Below are positions 23,826-35,289 of a stretch of 64,000 bases of DNA, piece by piece. A program made the position numbers and the translations under genes. The notes beneath the pieces are model-generated. The model worked only from the letters and a program-made list of their open reading frames with translations. It ran no database searches and had not been told where the DNA came from. The stretch's first letter is position 1; each line of letters starts with the position of its first letter. This stretch comes from Dermatemys mawii (taxonomy: Eukaryota > Chordata > Testudines > Dermatemydidae), in assembly GCA_007922305.1 (NCBI GenBank), contig ML677335.1, positions 34,116,952 through 34,180,951 of the forward strand. Direction: 5' to 3'.

Positions 23826-23850
23826 CAGAGAGAGAGAGAGAGTGAGAGAA
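23826..23850. repeat. (AG)n microsatellite
   Basis: AG dinucleotides with one interruption (gt). Confidence 0.85.
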
Positions 23851-24430
23851 AATGGATGGAATCATAAATGTTGTGGATGCAATTACAGATGTCCTTGGAG
23901 TCTGACGTATCAGAAAATTGAGGTTCCCTCTTAATGAAAATTCTCATAATGAAATGTGCTAATCAAAGCTGCATTAATGTTATTGCAGGGACCTAGGCAT
24001 ATGTTTTTTTCCAGAACTGTTATTTCTATGCCATTCAATTAAATTCCGATTTAATTTAGAGCAGCATGGATTTTCTAAAAATTTTGGATTGATTGACTGG
24101 TAGATTCTTAAAGATCACATCATGTAGTAAACTGCATTGCTCTGTCTGCAGAGAAAAAATATAGTTATTTCTCCTGTGGGCCTAGAATACTGAAATCAGT
24201 ATAACCACACAAATGGCCAAGACTTGCAACTTGTTCCCAAAGCTTTTTTGTACCATTGTATGCTCTCGAAGCAAAAATATAGTAGACAATGGCCCTAGTT
24301 CTGATTATATAATAATTCCATCTGCAACCATGGTATTATGCTGTGTCTGCTTAGTACATGTTATTTTCTAGGGCTTTCAAGCAATTAAAAAACTGATTTG
24401 TGATTAATCGCTTGATTAAACAACAGAATA

Positions 24431-24647
24431 CAGGCGAGTCTCATCTTACGCGGGGTTCTGTTCTGCGGTTAGCACATAAAGCAAAAACCGCATATAGTGA
24501 AACTGTCATTGAGTTCAATGGCAGGCGGAATCACCCGCACTATAGATGGAGTTTTTAAATGGTTGTTTTTCATTTTTTTTCTGTTTTTGCCAACAATGCA
24601 AAGCTGAATTCATGCATGTTAAATGCGCCTAAGATGCAACTCACCTG
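24431..24647. mobile_element. Nested Tc1/mariner-type (pogo/Tigger-like) MITE, TA TSD
   Basis: It begins CAGGCGAGTCTCATCTTACGC. The inverse of its right end reads CAGGTGAGTTGCATCTTAGGC, a terminal inverted repeat of about 21 bp with four mismatches. It is flanked by TA at 24429-24430 and 24648-24649. Removing it restores 'cagaataccatttatt' of the host hAT arm. TA duplication and a CAGG start fit Tc1/mariner elements, especially pogo/Tigger. It is 217 bp with no coding capacity. Confidence 0.8.
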
Positions 24648-25003
24648 TACCATTTATTTTAGTATCTGGGGATTTTTTTACATTTTCAAATATATTTATT
24701 ACAGTTGCAACACTGAATACAAAATGTCCAGTGCTACTATACATTATACATATTCGCACTGTAAAAAAATAGTATTTTTCAATTCCCCCATTACAAGTAC
24801 TGTAGTGCAATCTCTTTGTCATGAAAGTTGAGCTTACGAATCGAGAATTATGTCCAAAAAAACCTGTATTCAAAAATAAAACAGTGTAAAATTTTAGAGC
24901 CTACAAGTCCACTAAGGCCTACTTCTTGTTCAGCCAATCAAACAAACAAACAAGTTTGTTTACTTTTGCAGGAGATAATGCTTCCCATTTCTTGTTTACA
25001 ATA

Positions 25004-25450
25004 TCACCTGAAAGTGAAAACAGGTGCTCGCATGGCACTGTCGTACCCAGGGGTCACAAGGTATTTATGTGCTAGATGCGCTAATGATTCATATCTTCCT
25101 TCATGCTTTAACCACCATTCCAGAGGAGATTCATCCATGCTGATGACAGATTCTGCATGATAATGATTCAAAACAGTGTGGACCAATGCATGTTCATTTT
25201 CATCATCTGAGTCAGGTGCAACCAGAACAACAATGATTTTCTTTTTTGGTGGTTCAGGTTCTGTAGTTTCTGCACTGGAGTGTTGCTCTTTTAAGACATC
25301 TGAAAGCATGCTCCAAACCTTGTTCCTCTCAGATTTTGAAAGGTACTTCAGATTCTTAAACCTTGGGTTGAGTGCTGCAGTTATCTTTAGAAATCTGACA
25401 TTGGTACCTTCTTTGCATTCTATGAAATCTGCAATAAAAAATTGTTCTTA
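25004..25450 (-). pseudogene. hAT transposase C-terminal remnant (minus-strand copy)
   Basis: A minus-strand frame open over about 149 codons reads through NPRFKNLKYL, an acidic 'DSDDENEH' linker and PLEWWLKHEGRYESL then LAHLAHKYL. These are landmarks of the hAT C-terminal/dimerisation region, where (D)PRFK and 'WW...yp.La.lA.kyL' are typical. It then loses frame at 'APVFTFR', where 'ERxFS' would be expected. A stop lies just upstream near 25451, with transposase-like residues continuing beyond it. There is no complete DDE catalytic domain, so it is inactive. Confidence 0.75.
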
Positions 25451-25611
25451 AAATGAACAACATGCTGGGTCATCACCCAAGACTGCTGCAACATGAAACA
25501 TAAGGCAGAATGGGGGTAAAGAACAGCAAGAAGCATATAATTCTCCCCCAAGGAGTTCAATCATAAATTTAATTAACACTTTTTTTTAATCGGGCATCAT
25601 CAGTATGGAGG

Positions 25612-25807
25612 CATGTCCCATGGAATGGTGGTTGGAGCATGAAGGGACATACGATGTTTAGCATATCTGGTATGTAAATACCCTGCAATGTTGACTACAA
25701 AAGTGGCATGTGAATGCCTGTTCTCACTCGCAGGTGACATTGTAAATAAGAAGCAAGCAGCATTATTTCCCATAAATGTAAACACATTTGTTTGTTTTAG
25801 GAGTTGA
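25612..25807 (+). pseudogene. hAT transposase C-terminal remnant (plus-strand copy)
   Basis: The plus strand encodes PMEWWLEHEGTYDV in one frame, stops at about 25659, then continues in another frame as LAYLVCKYP and CECLFSLAGDIVNKK. Together these repeat the hAT dimerisation domain already seen on the minus strand at 25004-25450 but pointing the other way. The 'CE(R)LFSxAG' motif, lost in the other copy, is readable here with R changed to C. One frameshift and a terminal stop show decay. Confidence 0.75.
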
Positions 25808-26169
25808 CTGAACAAGAGGTAGGACTGAGTGGACATGTAGGCTCTAAAGTTTCACATTGTTTTGTTTCTGAGTGCAGTTATGTAACAAAAAAATATCTAA
25901 ATTTGTAAATTGCACTTTCACGATAAAGAGATTGAACTACAGAACTTGAATAAGGTGAATTGAAAAAATACTATTTCTTTTGTTTATCAGTTTTACACTG
26001 CAAACATTTGAAATAAAAACAATAATATAAAGTGAGCACTTTGTATTCTATGTTGTAATTGAAGGCAATATAGTTGAAAATGTAGAAAAACATCCAAAAA
26101 TATTTAATACATTTCAATCATGATTAATTTGGGGGGAGGGTGATCATGAGAATTAACAGTTCTAATATT

Positions 26170-26845
26170 TTCCTGAAACTATGTTTTATTGCAACAAAAT
26201 GATTGTTCCTTCCAATACTATAGAACTGAAAGAACAGATTTAATTCAAAATAAAAATAAAAAAGAACAAAAAGCAAAGCAAAGTGCATAAGACCTTAAGC
26301 AATTGTGTTCTGTGTTAGTTTTGGGGAAAGCTCAGACCATTTAAATTAAATGGCTGTTGTAGAAACCATCATTAAACTTCTTGAACAATCTGGAAGTGTA
26401 ATATTCAAAAACATAAATGCATATAAATTAATATAGTATGAAAAATATCATAATGTATATAAAGCAATACTGTATTGTGTGAGTATAAATCAGTAGTACA
26501 TGAGAAAGTAACTGATCTCTAAGCTGCTTCTAATTGATATTTATTATTGCCATTCCAAATATCATGTAAAAATGTATGCTGTAACAAATGTTTTTCACAA
26601 CACAGAATAAAAGGTCTTCCAGTCTGGTTAAATAATTTTGAATCTGCTGTTTATTTTGAATGATCTAGATTTTTGTTCAAATCATTTGCTGAATGGGAAA
26701 TGCATATGAAAAGTCAACTGTTTTCTCATTTAATGTTGGTTTCTATGCTGGTAGACCACAACTATTACCATACATAACATGCTGCACGTTTGTGTGCCAT
26801 TTATAATTCATTAGGAGAATCTTTTATGACAAGAGTCACCAGTGT
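26170..26845. other. Unique AT-rich DNA
   Basis: Strongly AT-rich with no open frame of interest or recognised repeat. Confidence 0.4.
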
Positions 26846-26849
26846 CTCT

Positions 26850-27180
26850 GTTAAACATAGGGACATACGCATCCTGCAGATGAATGCATGACTGCACTGA
26901 TGGTACCAATGGGAGGATCTTTGGCTTCATCAATCATGGGAAGCTGTTCTGAGAAGGAAGAGCACTCAGAAGATTTGGGGCCCACCTGATCAAGAAGGGG
27001 AAGAATATCTTTGGACACTGACTTGCCATCCTTGGAAAGGGGGTTTTAAACTAGGCTCAAAGGGGGCAGGTGACAAAAGCCCACAAGTAGGTATAAAAAA
27101 GGAGACCATAATAGAGGGCTCATCATCCTGGGAAACTAACACCCATGTTGACAGGGTCTGTCATGAGATCCTATAGAGTC
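26850..27180 (+). mobile_element. CR1 LINE fragment, 5'/ORF1-side region
   Basis: Contains 'tttggggcccacctgatcaagaaggggaagaata' and 'aaactaggctcaaagggggcaggtgacaaaagccca', which I recognise as the ORF1-side part of chelonian CR1 elements. It is fragmentary with no open frame. It is separate from the 3' end at 28876-29486, since 1.7 kb of unrelated DNA intervenes without the reverse-transcriptase region. Confidence 0.6.
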
Positions 27181-28870
27181 TGCTGGCAGATGGACTGTAG
27201 CTGTAAGGAATGTGAATCCCTCTCTGTATTGTTGCCTCTGCAGACAGATACCAATTTGGACATTATGATTTAAATATATATATTTTTTTTCATTTTAGTA
27301 AGAGATCCAGCCAATGGAGCACAATGGTGCTTATGCAATGTAATAAGCAAGTCCCATAAATGGGTGATGGAAAAGACAGGCTTACGCAAGAGCACCTGAC
27401 TAACACACAAAATAACTCTAGTGGAACATTTTTTATTTAAATACAACAGTTCTTGCCCTTAAAATGATTTGTTTGTTCAACACCAAAAATGCTTGCCTGG
27501 GTAGCAAGTTCATAAGAAATTAAATCAAGTATGTGTATTTTATTAAGAGGATGTAAGTGTCTACATTGCTTGTGACACTTATGCCACTCTCTTTCCTTTT
27601 AGTCCCTGTATTTATATCCAATGTGCTTGTCTCTTGCATGCAGTGACCTCAAGAGCATCCCCTGAATGTATGTTCTATCTGATAAGATACACATTTTTCT
27701 TTTGCTGCATCCTTAAATAGGGCCCCAAACTACAATATTTCCACATGCAGTATCATGTATAATATATGCATGGTCTCTCTTTCTTTTGAGAGATATAATA
27801 TTGCAAAGCAAATTCACAAGTAAAAGATAATAAACCTTTAGCCCATGCCTTGACAAATCCACAGATGGATGAATATTTGACTTCTCTGATGATATGAAAT
27901 TATTTATTTCCCCCTAATTTTGGTCATTACAGTATGATTTCCTGTTTTCTGAAAGATGTCACAGTTTAGTTTAGCAATCTCTTTAAAAGAAAACAGCACC
28001 ATCAGTGAATGTTACAAATATGAATGCTTCTTGTGTTGTGCACACATATATTGAATTACTATTGAAACATTTTGGTAATTTGGCAGGCAGTTATGCAGGT
28101 AGAGTTGTTGATCGGATCATACAACAATTCACTGTTGATTTTTACAATCTGTCAATCCATTTAGGCTAGCCCACTAGTTTTAATGTGGTCTATCACACTC
28201 ATAACTGTTAGATACACACTGTCTTATGCACAAGGGCTTAGTACTCATTCAAATACATTTATCTGAATGTTAGAAGTTGATAGCAATATAAAGTACTTAA
28301 CTTTTTGTGAATATCTGACTGGAGAATGGAACTCCACAGACTTTGTTTCACTCAGCTTTTGAAGTTGGGAGAAATGCCTGAAGCTCAGTTTTTCTATTTT
28401 GCTTAAGAGAATTAGGTATAAAAAGACACCTAACTCCTTAGTCTGTGCTGAAAATTCAATTCTAAATCATTTGTCTGCACTGAGCCTTTAGATTAAAACT
28501 GTGCCTGAAATCTGAATTTGTGATGGAAACTTACTCAGCAGTTTATACTTTACATCTCAAGGGATCATGAACTTCATTTTATGGGACTGAATTCACAATG
28601 TGGCCCATAGATTACATCAGAGACATAAGAGAGAACCCATGGAATCACACTGCAAACTCCAGTACAGCTGCCAGAATAATTAACACTGAATAATATATTC
28701 AGCAAATTTAATTCCCAGTCCTTTTTGTAAAGTGTGCCAGGACAGGAAGTGACTTTTTACAGAATTTTTTGCTATTCATAATTGTCTAATGAATTGCATG
28801 CATAATCAAATTTTAACCAATGGATTATTTATTTTTACACTTTATGTATACTTTATTTGTAAAGTATAAA
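27181..28870. other. Unique AT-rich DNA; source-like copy of a 27-bp word
   Basis: No gene was found. The 27-bp word at 27826-27852 (gataataaacctttagccc...) recurs with one mismatch at 28953-28979, inside a CR1 copy. Confidence 0.4.
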
Positions 28871-28875
28871 ACTAT

Positions 28876-29486
28876 CACAAAAAAGATATATTCGAATTGG
28901 AAAAGGTTCAGAAAAGAGCAAAAAAATGATTAGGGGTATGATTAGGGGTATGGATAATAAACCTTTAGCCCGTGCCTTGGAATGGCTTCCATCTGAGGAG
29001 AAATTAAGAAGACTGGGACTTTTCAGCTTGGAAAAGAGATGGCTAAGGTGAGATATGATTAAGGTATATAACATCATGACTGGTGTAGAGAAAATGGATA
29101 GAGTGTTATTTACTACTTCTCAGAACAAAAGGGGTCACCAAATGAAATTAATAGACAGCAGATTTAAGACAAAAGGAAGTTTTTCCTCACACAACGCACA
29201 GTCAACTGTGGAACTCCTTGCCAGAGGATATTGTGAAGTCCAAGATTATAACTGGGTTCAAAAAAGAACTAGATAAATTCATGGAGGACAGGTCCATCAA
29301 TGGCTATTGGCCAGGAAGGGCAGGAATGATGTTCCTAGCCTTCGTTGAACATCAGGGGACAGATCACTTGATGATTACTTGTACTGTTCATTCCCTCTGG
29401 GGCACCAGGCACAGGCTACTGTTGGAAGACAGGATAGTGGGCTAGATGGACCCTGGGTCTGACCCAGTTGGGCCATTCTTATGTTA
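28876..29486 (+). mobile_element. CR1 LINE 3' end with internal filler insertion
   Basis: Runs from 'attcgaattggaaaaggttcag' through the last RT/3' UTR block ('ggtcaccaaatgaaattaatagacagc', 'tggaactccttgccagagg') to 'gacccagttgggccattcttatgttat', the CR1 terminus. It is about 610 bp and 5'-truncated. Around 28930-28980 it carries a doubled 'gattaggggtatg' and about 27 extra bases not expected in CR1. Small plus-strand open frames at 29055-29445 are remnants of this element. Confidence 0.88.
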
Positions 29487-29489
29487 TCA

Positions 29490-30325
29490 ACTTATCATTG
29501 TCAGAGATGAGGATTCATGAATAGTTCTGTGTGATTATTTCTGTAAGCAACATGAGATTGTATGTGTGCTTCATTATGGGATGATCTAAGATTTATAAAT
29601 TGGAGCAGTTTTCAAAGAAGTCATTCTCTCAGGAGCACTTTAGGGAAAAATAGATTGAAGGCAGTAAGCAGGCCTGGGGACTTTGAAATCTTTATATCAT
29701 TTTCCTGTCTTCTTTTATGAAAGAAAGAGTTTTATATTTTACAATTTGCATGTACTCCAGACTTTAAAATATTTTTTTTGCCTGACTGAGCAAACTAGAA
29801 AGATAAGATATATGGCTGTTTACGAGATTACCTTCACAATTGTTTGTAGTCACTGCATTTGTGTGAGCATCAACATACGTTGTCCTAGTGACATAAAAAT
29901 CCTTGCCTGGCAAATTTAATAGTCTTCAAGTTATGGATCTGCTGCAGTGGGTTTAGGGTGTGAATTTGACATATCACCATAATTTTAATTTGTATCTTTG
30001 TACAAATACAAGATAATGCAGTTGTGTAGACTGGCATCAAATCATTTGTAATTTACATAGATATTTTCCTTAATGTAACTGTTTTCACTAAAAATTTACA
30101 GAGAGAGAGCTCAGCCATTCTGACTCAAAAACCCAGAATGGAAAATTTCAGCCCAAACAATTTAATTTCAGGAAACTCATAAGCAATTGAAAACAGAGTC
30201 TTTTAATGGAAAATATTAAGCAACCTGTACTACCTGCATTGCCTACAACATATATTGCAATACATATAATCTGTAGTGGGAATTCTGTATGTAAATAACA
30301 AAATGAATACCTGTGAAAATGAGAT
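29490..30325. other. Unique AT-rich DNA, nothing recognised
   Basis: No gene or clear repeat. Confidence 0.4.
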
Positions 30326-30327
30326 AG

Positions 30328-31560
30328 GATCAGAGGCTAAAATAGGGAAAGAACAAGTTAAAAATTACTTAGACAAGTTAGAGGTCTTCAGATCACCAGG
30401 GCCTTATAAGTACATCCTAGAATACTCAAAGATCTGACTGAGGAGATACTTGACCATTAGCAAATATCTTTAAAAATTCATAGAAGACAGGGGAAATTCC
30501 AGAAGACTGGAAAATGGCAAATATAGTGCCCATCTATAAAAATGAGGATAAGGACAATCCAGGAAATTAAAGACCAGTCGGCTTAATTTCTGTACCAAGA
30601 TAGATAATGGAGCAAATAATTAAGCAATCGATTTGCAAATAGCTAGAAGATAATAAAGTGATAAGAAACTGTAAGCATGGGTTTGTCAAGAAAAAATCTT
30701 GTTAAACCAACCAGATAGCTTTCTTTAACAAGGTAACAAGTTTTGTGGATGGGGGAGGGAGGGGCGTGGTAGACATATCTTGACTTTGATATGGTCTTGC
30801 ATGACCGTCTCATAAACTAAGGAAACACAGCCTAGATGGAGCTACTATAAGATGGGTGCATAACTGTTTGGAAAACCATTCCAGGAGAATATTTATCAAT
30901 GGTTCACAGTCATGCTAGAAGGGCATAACGAGTGGGGTCCTTCTGGGATCGGTTCTGGATCTGGTTCTGTTCAATATCTTCATCAATGATTTAGACAATG
31001 GCATAGAGAGTGCAGTTATGATGTTTGTGGACAATAACAAGCTGGGAGGGGTTGCAAGTGCTTTGGAGGATAGGATTATTCAAATGATCTGGACAAACTG
31101 AAGAAATGGTCTGAAGTAAATATGGTGAAATTCAATAAGGACAAATGCAAAGTACTCCACTTAGGAATCAGTTGCACACATACAAAATGGGAAATGACCA
31201 CCTACGAAGAGTACTGTGGAATGAGATCTAAATATGAGTCAACAGTATAACACTGGCATGCATGCATCCGACGAAGTGGGCATTAGCCCACTAAAGCTTT
31301 TGCTTCAATACTGTAGTTAGTCTTTAAGGTGCCACAGGACTCGTTGTCACTTCAGTATAACACTGTGGCAAAAAAACCAAATGTCATTATTCTGGGATAT
31401 ATTAGCAGGAGTGTTGTAAGCAAGAGACAAGAAGTAATTCTTCTACTCTAACTCCACACTAGTTAGGCCTCAACTGAAGTGTTATGTCCAGTTCTGGGCA
31501 CCACTTTTCAGGAAAGATGTGGACAAATTGGAGAAAGTCCAGAGAAGACAAACCTTGAAT
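30328..31560 (+). pseudogene. CR1 LINE ORF2 reverse-transcriptase remnant
   Basis: Readable in short frames: 'EDWKMANIVPIYKNEDKDNPGN' near 30508, 'RPVGLISVP' near 30573, 'FNIFINDLDNGIES' near 30972, and 'MMFVDNNKLGG' near 31020, where the canonical FADD(T)KLGG catalytic box has decayed to FVDN. Later come 'FNKDKCKVLHLG' and 'GHHFSGKMWTNWRKSRE'-type tail words. Frames shift and stops are many, so it is dead. A PLE fragment is nested at 31256-31352. Confidence 0.85.
31256..31352 (+). mobile_element. Penelope-like terminal fragment nested in CR1, 13-bp TSD
   Basis: The 97-bp segment contains 'gacgaagtgggcattagcccac', 'taaagctttt' and 'tctttaaggtgccacaggactcgttgtc', the PLE terminal repeat words seen at 3896-4097 and 46865-47326. 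It is flanked by an exact 13-bp duplication, cagtataacactg, at 31243-31255 and 31353-31365. It carries a hammerhead-like core with a perfect stem II (GTGGGC/GCCCAC). It must be younger than the CR1 it interrupts. Confidence 0.85.
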
Positions 31561-31569
31561 GGCACTTGC

Positions 31570-32435
31570 TGTATCCCACCTTATTCAGACTGTTTTGATA
31601 CAATCATTAATGCTACTCATTTTAGCATTGTCTCTCAAGGATCCTTTAGCATAAGTTGTTCAATGACTTTTAGAAAGGACTATTTTCCCTTCTGCTACCC
31701 AGACACTAAGGGTGAAACGTGCAATCCTACATTTGTCATAGTGCCAGGGTTAGATAGTGATTCATTTTAGTACTTTTGGACTCATGCCATTTTTATCACA
31801 AGTGGGCATGTTTTCTGCAGAATTAAAGCTACGCCATCTGCCAAGGAATAAGTTATGCTGACTGAAAGTGATGTGTGTATTTGAAGGAACTCTCCCATAG
31901 GACTAAAATCCTGGGAGTAACTTTAAAGACAGCTTTGATTTACCCACAAATATATACCTGTGACTTAGTTGCACAAGAGTTTGTAGTATTTATCCATGAC
32001 TTGGCCCATCAGCATATTTCTTGATTGAGTGGGATTCATAGTCATTCCACTCATGTCACAAAACGCAAGAATTTCTCTCGTCTCCTGGATCAACTATCTG
32101 GATATTCATGGTTTAGTTAACTCAATGTTATATCTCATAGTTCAAAATAAACAGTTGAGCTTTCTAAAGCATCTCTGCATCTCATGGTAATATACTCTAT
32201 TTGTCAGGCATAGTTTTGTAAATAACATTAATGGAAAACACTAGGTGACAATCTACATAATGCGTCATAAGCATTACATTCCTATGGTTTGTGAAAGGAT
32301 AAATAAACTTGATTTAGATCCTGATCCCACAAGCTGCTCTGCACATGGGCTATCCGTCTGTGCATACACACAACCCCATTGCTCCATAAGAGGAGAGAGA
32401 TCCTCCTATGAGGAGCAACTTTCAGCAAGCCTCAC
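31570..32435. other. Unique DNA, nothing recognised
   Basis: The 83-codon frame at 31519-31770 starts in the CR1 tail and then runs into unrelated sequence, so I treat it as chance. No other feature was found. Confidence 0.4.
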
Positions 32436-32438
32436 ATT

Positions 32439-32555
32439 TTAAGCTCTCTCTGGCAGGAACCATCTTATAATGTGTTTATGCAACATCCAGCACATCTTGT
32501 TTGAGGCCCAAAGGTTCTACTGCAACACAAATTAATAAATAACAATAAGTGTTTC
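32439..32555 (+). repeat. Retroposon 3'-tail remnant (family copy 2)
   Basis: Contains 'aagctctctctggcaggaaccatctta', 'tgtttatgcaacatccagcaca' and an 'aattaataaataacaataa' tail, matching the copies at 5306 and 43851 in order. It is an old LINE or MIR-like tail. Confidence 0.6.
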
Positions 32556-32559
32556 CTTG

Positions 32560-34790
32560 TCTCTTTATTGTTTGTCTTGGTAAGATGTGCACTTGAGCAA
32601 CATTAACTGTTAAAGCTAACGACATTTTTGTTTGAAGGCGTCTATTATGCAAACAGAATAGGCTTGTTAATCACTTTGTTCCTTCATTTTAAGCCCTACT
32701 TAAAAACACATAGCCATAAATAATCCAGAAGAGCCAATTTAAATATGTAATAAAATTCCAGTGCTTATACATATGTCCCCAGGTACCCTTAGAATTTAAT
32801 TTGCAGGACCATCTACATATATTAGCTCCCAAAACTTCTCTAGTTCTTCCCAGTTACATATTATAAATTAAGAAAACACTTTGTATTAGGAAAGGACAGT
32901 GATCACTGAATTTCTTTCCCTTCACATTCTGCCTTTAGTGTAAGGGAGAATGTCTGTGAACAGAACTTTAATAGAAATACAGATAAGAACTTAATGAAAT
33001 TAATTAGTGTCTACAAGAACAATGCCGTCAACATAGAGTATGTTGGTTCTTTCACAATGGCATAAGAAATGTCTGGGCCCTGTGTTAGACATGTGCAAAA
33101 GATATGAAAGACTGAGTCTATCTCTGCATTTAAACTGATATATACTGGCAAAGGTAACAGCTGCACTCTGACTTGGTCTCCGTAGGTCATATCAAAACAG
33201 CTGTGACCTCTCCTAGATAACTTTACATGTCCAGTGCAAAGAGAAAGAGGGAAAGGAAACCTAAACAACAACCGAGTAACTATTAAGTAGCTCTAATCTG
33301 TATAACTGTATACATCATCATGATAATGGGCTTCATCCTACTTCCACTGAAGTTAATGCAAAGACTCCTATTCACTTTTATGGCTCCGAAAGATTTCCAG
33401 AGTACTGTTCCAGATGGACAATAAATGTGAGTGGTACTTCTGAAGCTTCTCATATAACCTGACTTCCATTATTCCAGAGGAATGTTTCTTACTAGAGATT
33501 CCAATTGTTTGGAACAAAAACCATGCATCATTGTTCTTTTCATAATGGAGATCAGGCTGAATAATACCTGTGGCATGAAATGGACAGGCTTCAAGTTAGC
33601 AGTCTCTTGGCTAACAACTATTAGTACTATAGGAAGAAAAATTATTGAGTTAGTAGAAAAAAGGAGCAGATATTGTTGTATAATAAAAAGAGAAGAAAAA
33701 ATTCTGATCTATATTTGGCCTTCTTTGCCCTCCACCCCCTAAAAAGATCTTGAATTTAAAAAGTGAATATTGTTTCATTTCAAATTGAAAGCGTGCAATT
33801 GCTTATTTATTATATTCTTGGTTTACAAGGAGCTTGCTCAGCTATGACTTCTGATGTTTAGAGAGAGTTGGTCTCAACAAAACTCATTTCTCTCAACCTG
33901 CCAAGCCCAAATGTGGGAACAAAATCAGACACAACAGTCCAAAACTGGCAACACAAATAAATGACTGTTACAGAAAATTTTAAAATCCTGAATTGTAAAT
34001 AACTCCCTTCCTAACCTCAATTTTGAGATTCTTTATTACTGACGAAAAATAATTTTCCATAATACAAATGAGGGGATATCAAATCTGTATAGAATAGAGG
34101 AAATGTTGGGATTTAAGTGAGTGACTTCTGACAAAATGGACATTGGACAGATATGAGAAGAGCATGGTGGTAAAGTCAACACAATTATCGTTATTTGGCC
34201 TTTTGTTGGTATACATATTGGTTTAAAATAAATCATGTGTGAAATTTTTAAGATGTAATATTTAGTGTGTGTCTCCATACTGGTTAGCTTTTACTTTCCT
34301 TTTAGTTTGTTGAGATATTTTAGTATTAAAAAACCTAAACTCCTTGAGAATATAATAAGCTATGTTGTAAAACTGTCCAAACCTGATTTTCTAGCCATTT
34401 TTAGCAGTGTCCAATCAGAATAGTAGTCCCTTTGAATTCAAGAGGATGACCTACCAGGTTTATACTTAAACACATGCTTTGCGGAACTAGGGCTTTACAG
34501 GCCTAAATTAAGACACAAAAATACAAAAAAACTGCAGCCCTTATTATTGACTCCTGCACAGATGTAAGTCAGTGTCCAAAAATTAGGCCTAAGAGAGCTG
34601 AATATATGTAGATTACCTAAAAACAACAACTAACAAGGGTCAGAACAACAGATTACTTTTGATCATAGGATATTAACACCAAGAATCTTAAAGTGATTAT
34701 TAAGGGTGGTGCATAGATTTGTGAGAAGAAACTGGCTACAATAAAGGAAGTGAAAATTTAAATGATCAGAAAAGCTTCCTGATTTAGATA
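32560..34790. other. Unique AT-rich DNA with a short ancient repeat
   Basis: No gene was found. About 33325-33400 ('gggcttcatcctacttccactgaagttaatg') belongs to the short ancient family seen at 4811 and 18062. The open frames at 33011-33271, 33482-33742 and 34036-34278 have no signature. Confidence 0.4.
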
Positions 34791-34796
34791 AATTAG

Positions 34797-34972
34797 GCCA
34801 TGGAACAGTCTCTTAGGGCAAGTGGTAAAACACTCATTACATGAGACCTTTAAAATTAGGCTGCACAAATCACTAAAAAAAATGAGCTAGACTATAGGGA
34901 ACAATCTTGCAGTGGGAAGGGATGGATTGGATGATCAGATATGGATTTCCCATGTCTAAAATCTATATCATC
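34797..34972 (+). mobile_element. CR1 LINE 3' end, short and diverged
   Basis: 'ccatggaacagtctcttagggcaag', 'ttaggctgcacaaatcac', 'ggatggattggatgatc' and the end 'tctaaaatctatatc' follow the CR1 3' UTR order on the plus strand. It is about 175 bp and heavily diverged, with no TSD. Confidence 0.6.
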
Positions 34973-35073
34973 ACAACTGCTATCCTAAGTGTTCAGAAGA
35001 ATTTAGCTCTTGAGGTCACTTCAACATTAAATCCTAAATCTGTTCATTGACTCTCAAGATGCCAATATTAATA

Positions 35074-35278
35074 GCATTTTTATGCAATGTTGTTGTAGCT
35101 TTGTTGGTCCTAGGATATTAGACAGACAAAGTGGGAGAGGTAATATCTTTGATTAGACTAACTTCTATTGGTGAGAGAAGGAAGCTTTCAAGAGTTCTGT
35201 GTGAGCTCAAAAGCTTGTCTCTCTCACCAACAGAGGACAGTCCAATAAAAGATATTACCTCACCCACCTTGTCTCTCT
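35074..35278. mobile_element. Penelope-like fold-back, second subfamily, 10-bp TSD
   Basis: Left-arm words 'ttggtcctaggatattagacagacaaagtggg' and 'gaggtaatatctttgattagactaacttctattggtgagag' are mirrored on the right by 'ctctcaccaacag', 'gtccaataaaagatattacctcacccaccttgtctctctaat'. The flanks share aatattaata (35064-35073 and 35279-35288); its AT-richness makes this duplication less decisive than the others. A related single-armed copy lies at 54243-54407. Confidence 0.65.
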
Positions 35279-35289
35279 AATATTAATAT

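Larger units (their letters stand above)
23220..24360. other. Unique AT-rich DNA with two microsatellites
   Basis: No gene was found. It contains an (AC)n tract at 23340-23368 and an (AG)n tract at 23826-23850. Confidence 0.4.
24366..26165. mobile_element. hAT-derived fold-back element with two opposed transposase ends
   Basis: The left end is gggctttcaagcaattaa with repeated 'gattaatcg'-type words. The right end carries 'atcatgattaattt'. The left arm (about 24650-25160) and right arm (about 25605-26110) are diverged reverse complements over some 500 bp. For example, 'aaatagtatttttcaatt' on the left mirrors 'aattgaaaaaatactattt' on the right. Each arm encodes the same hAT transposase C-terminus, in opposite orientation. 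No clean TSD was resolved. A TA-flanked MITE is nested at 24431-24647. Confidence 0.75.
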
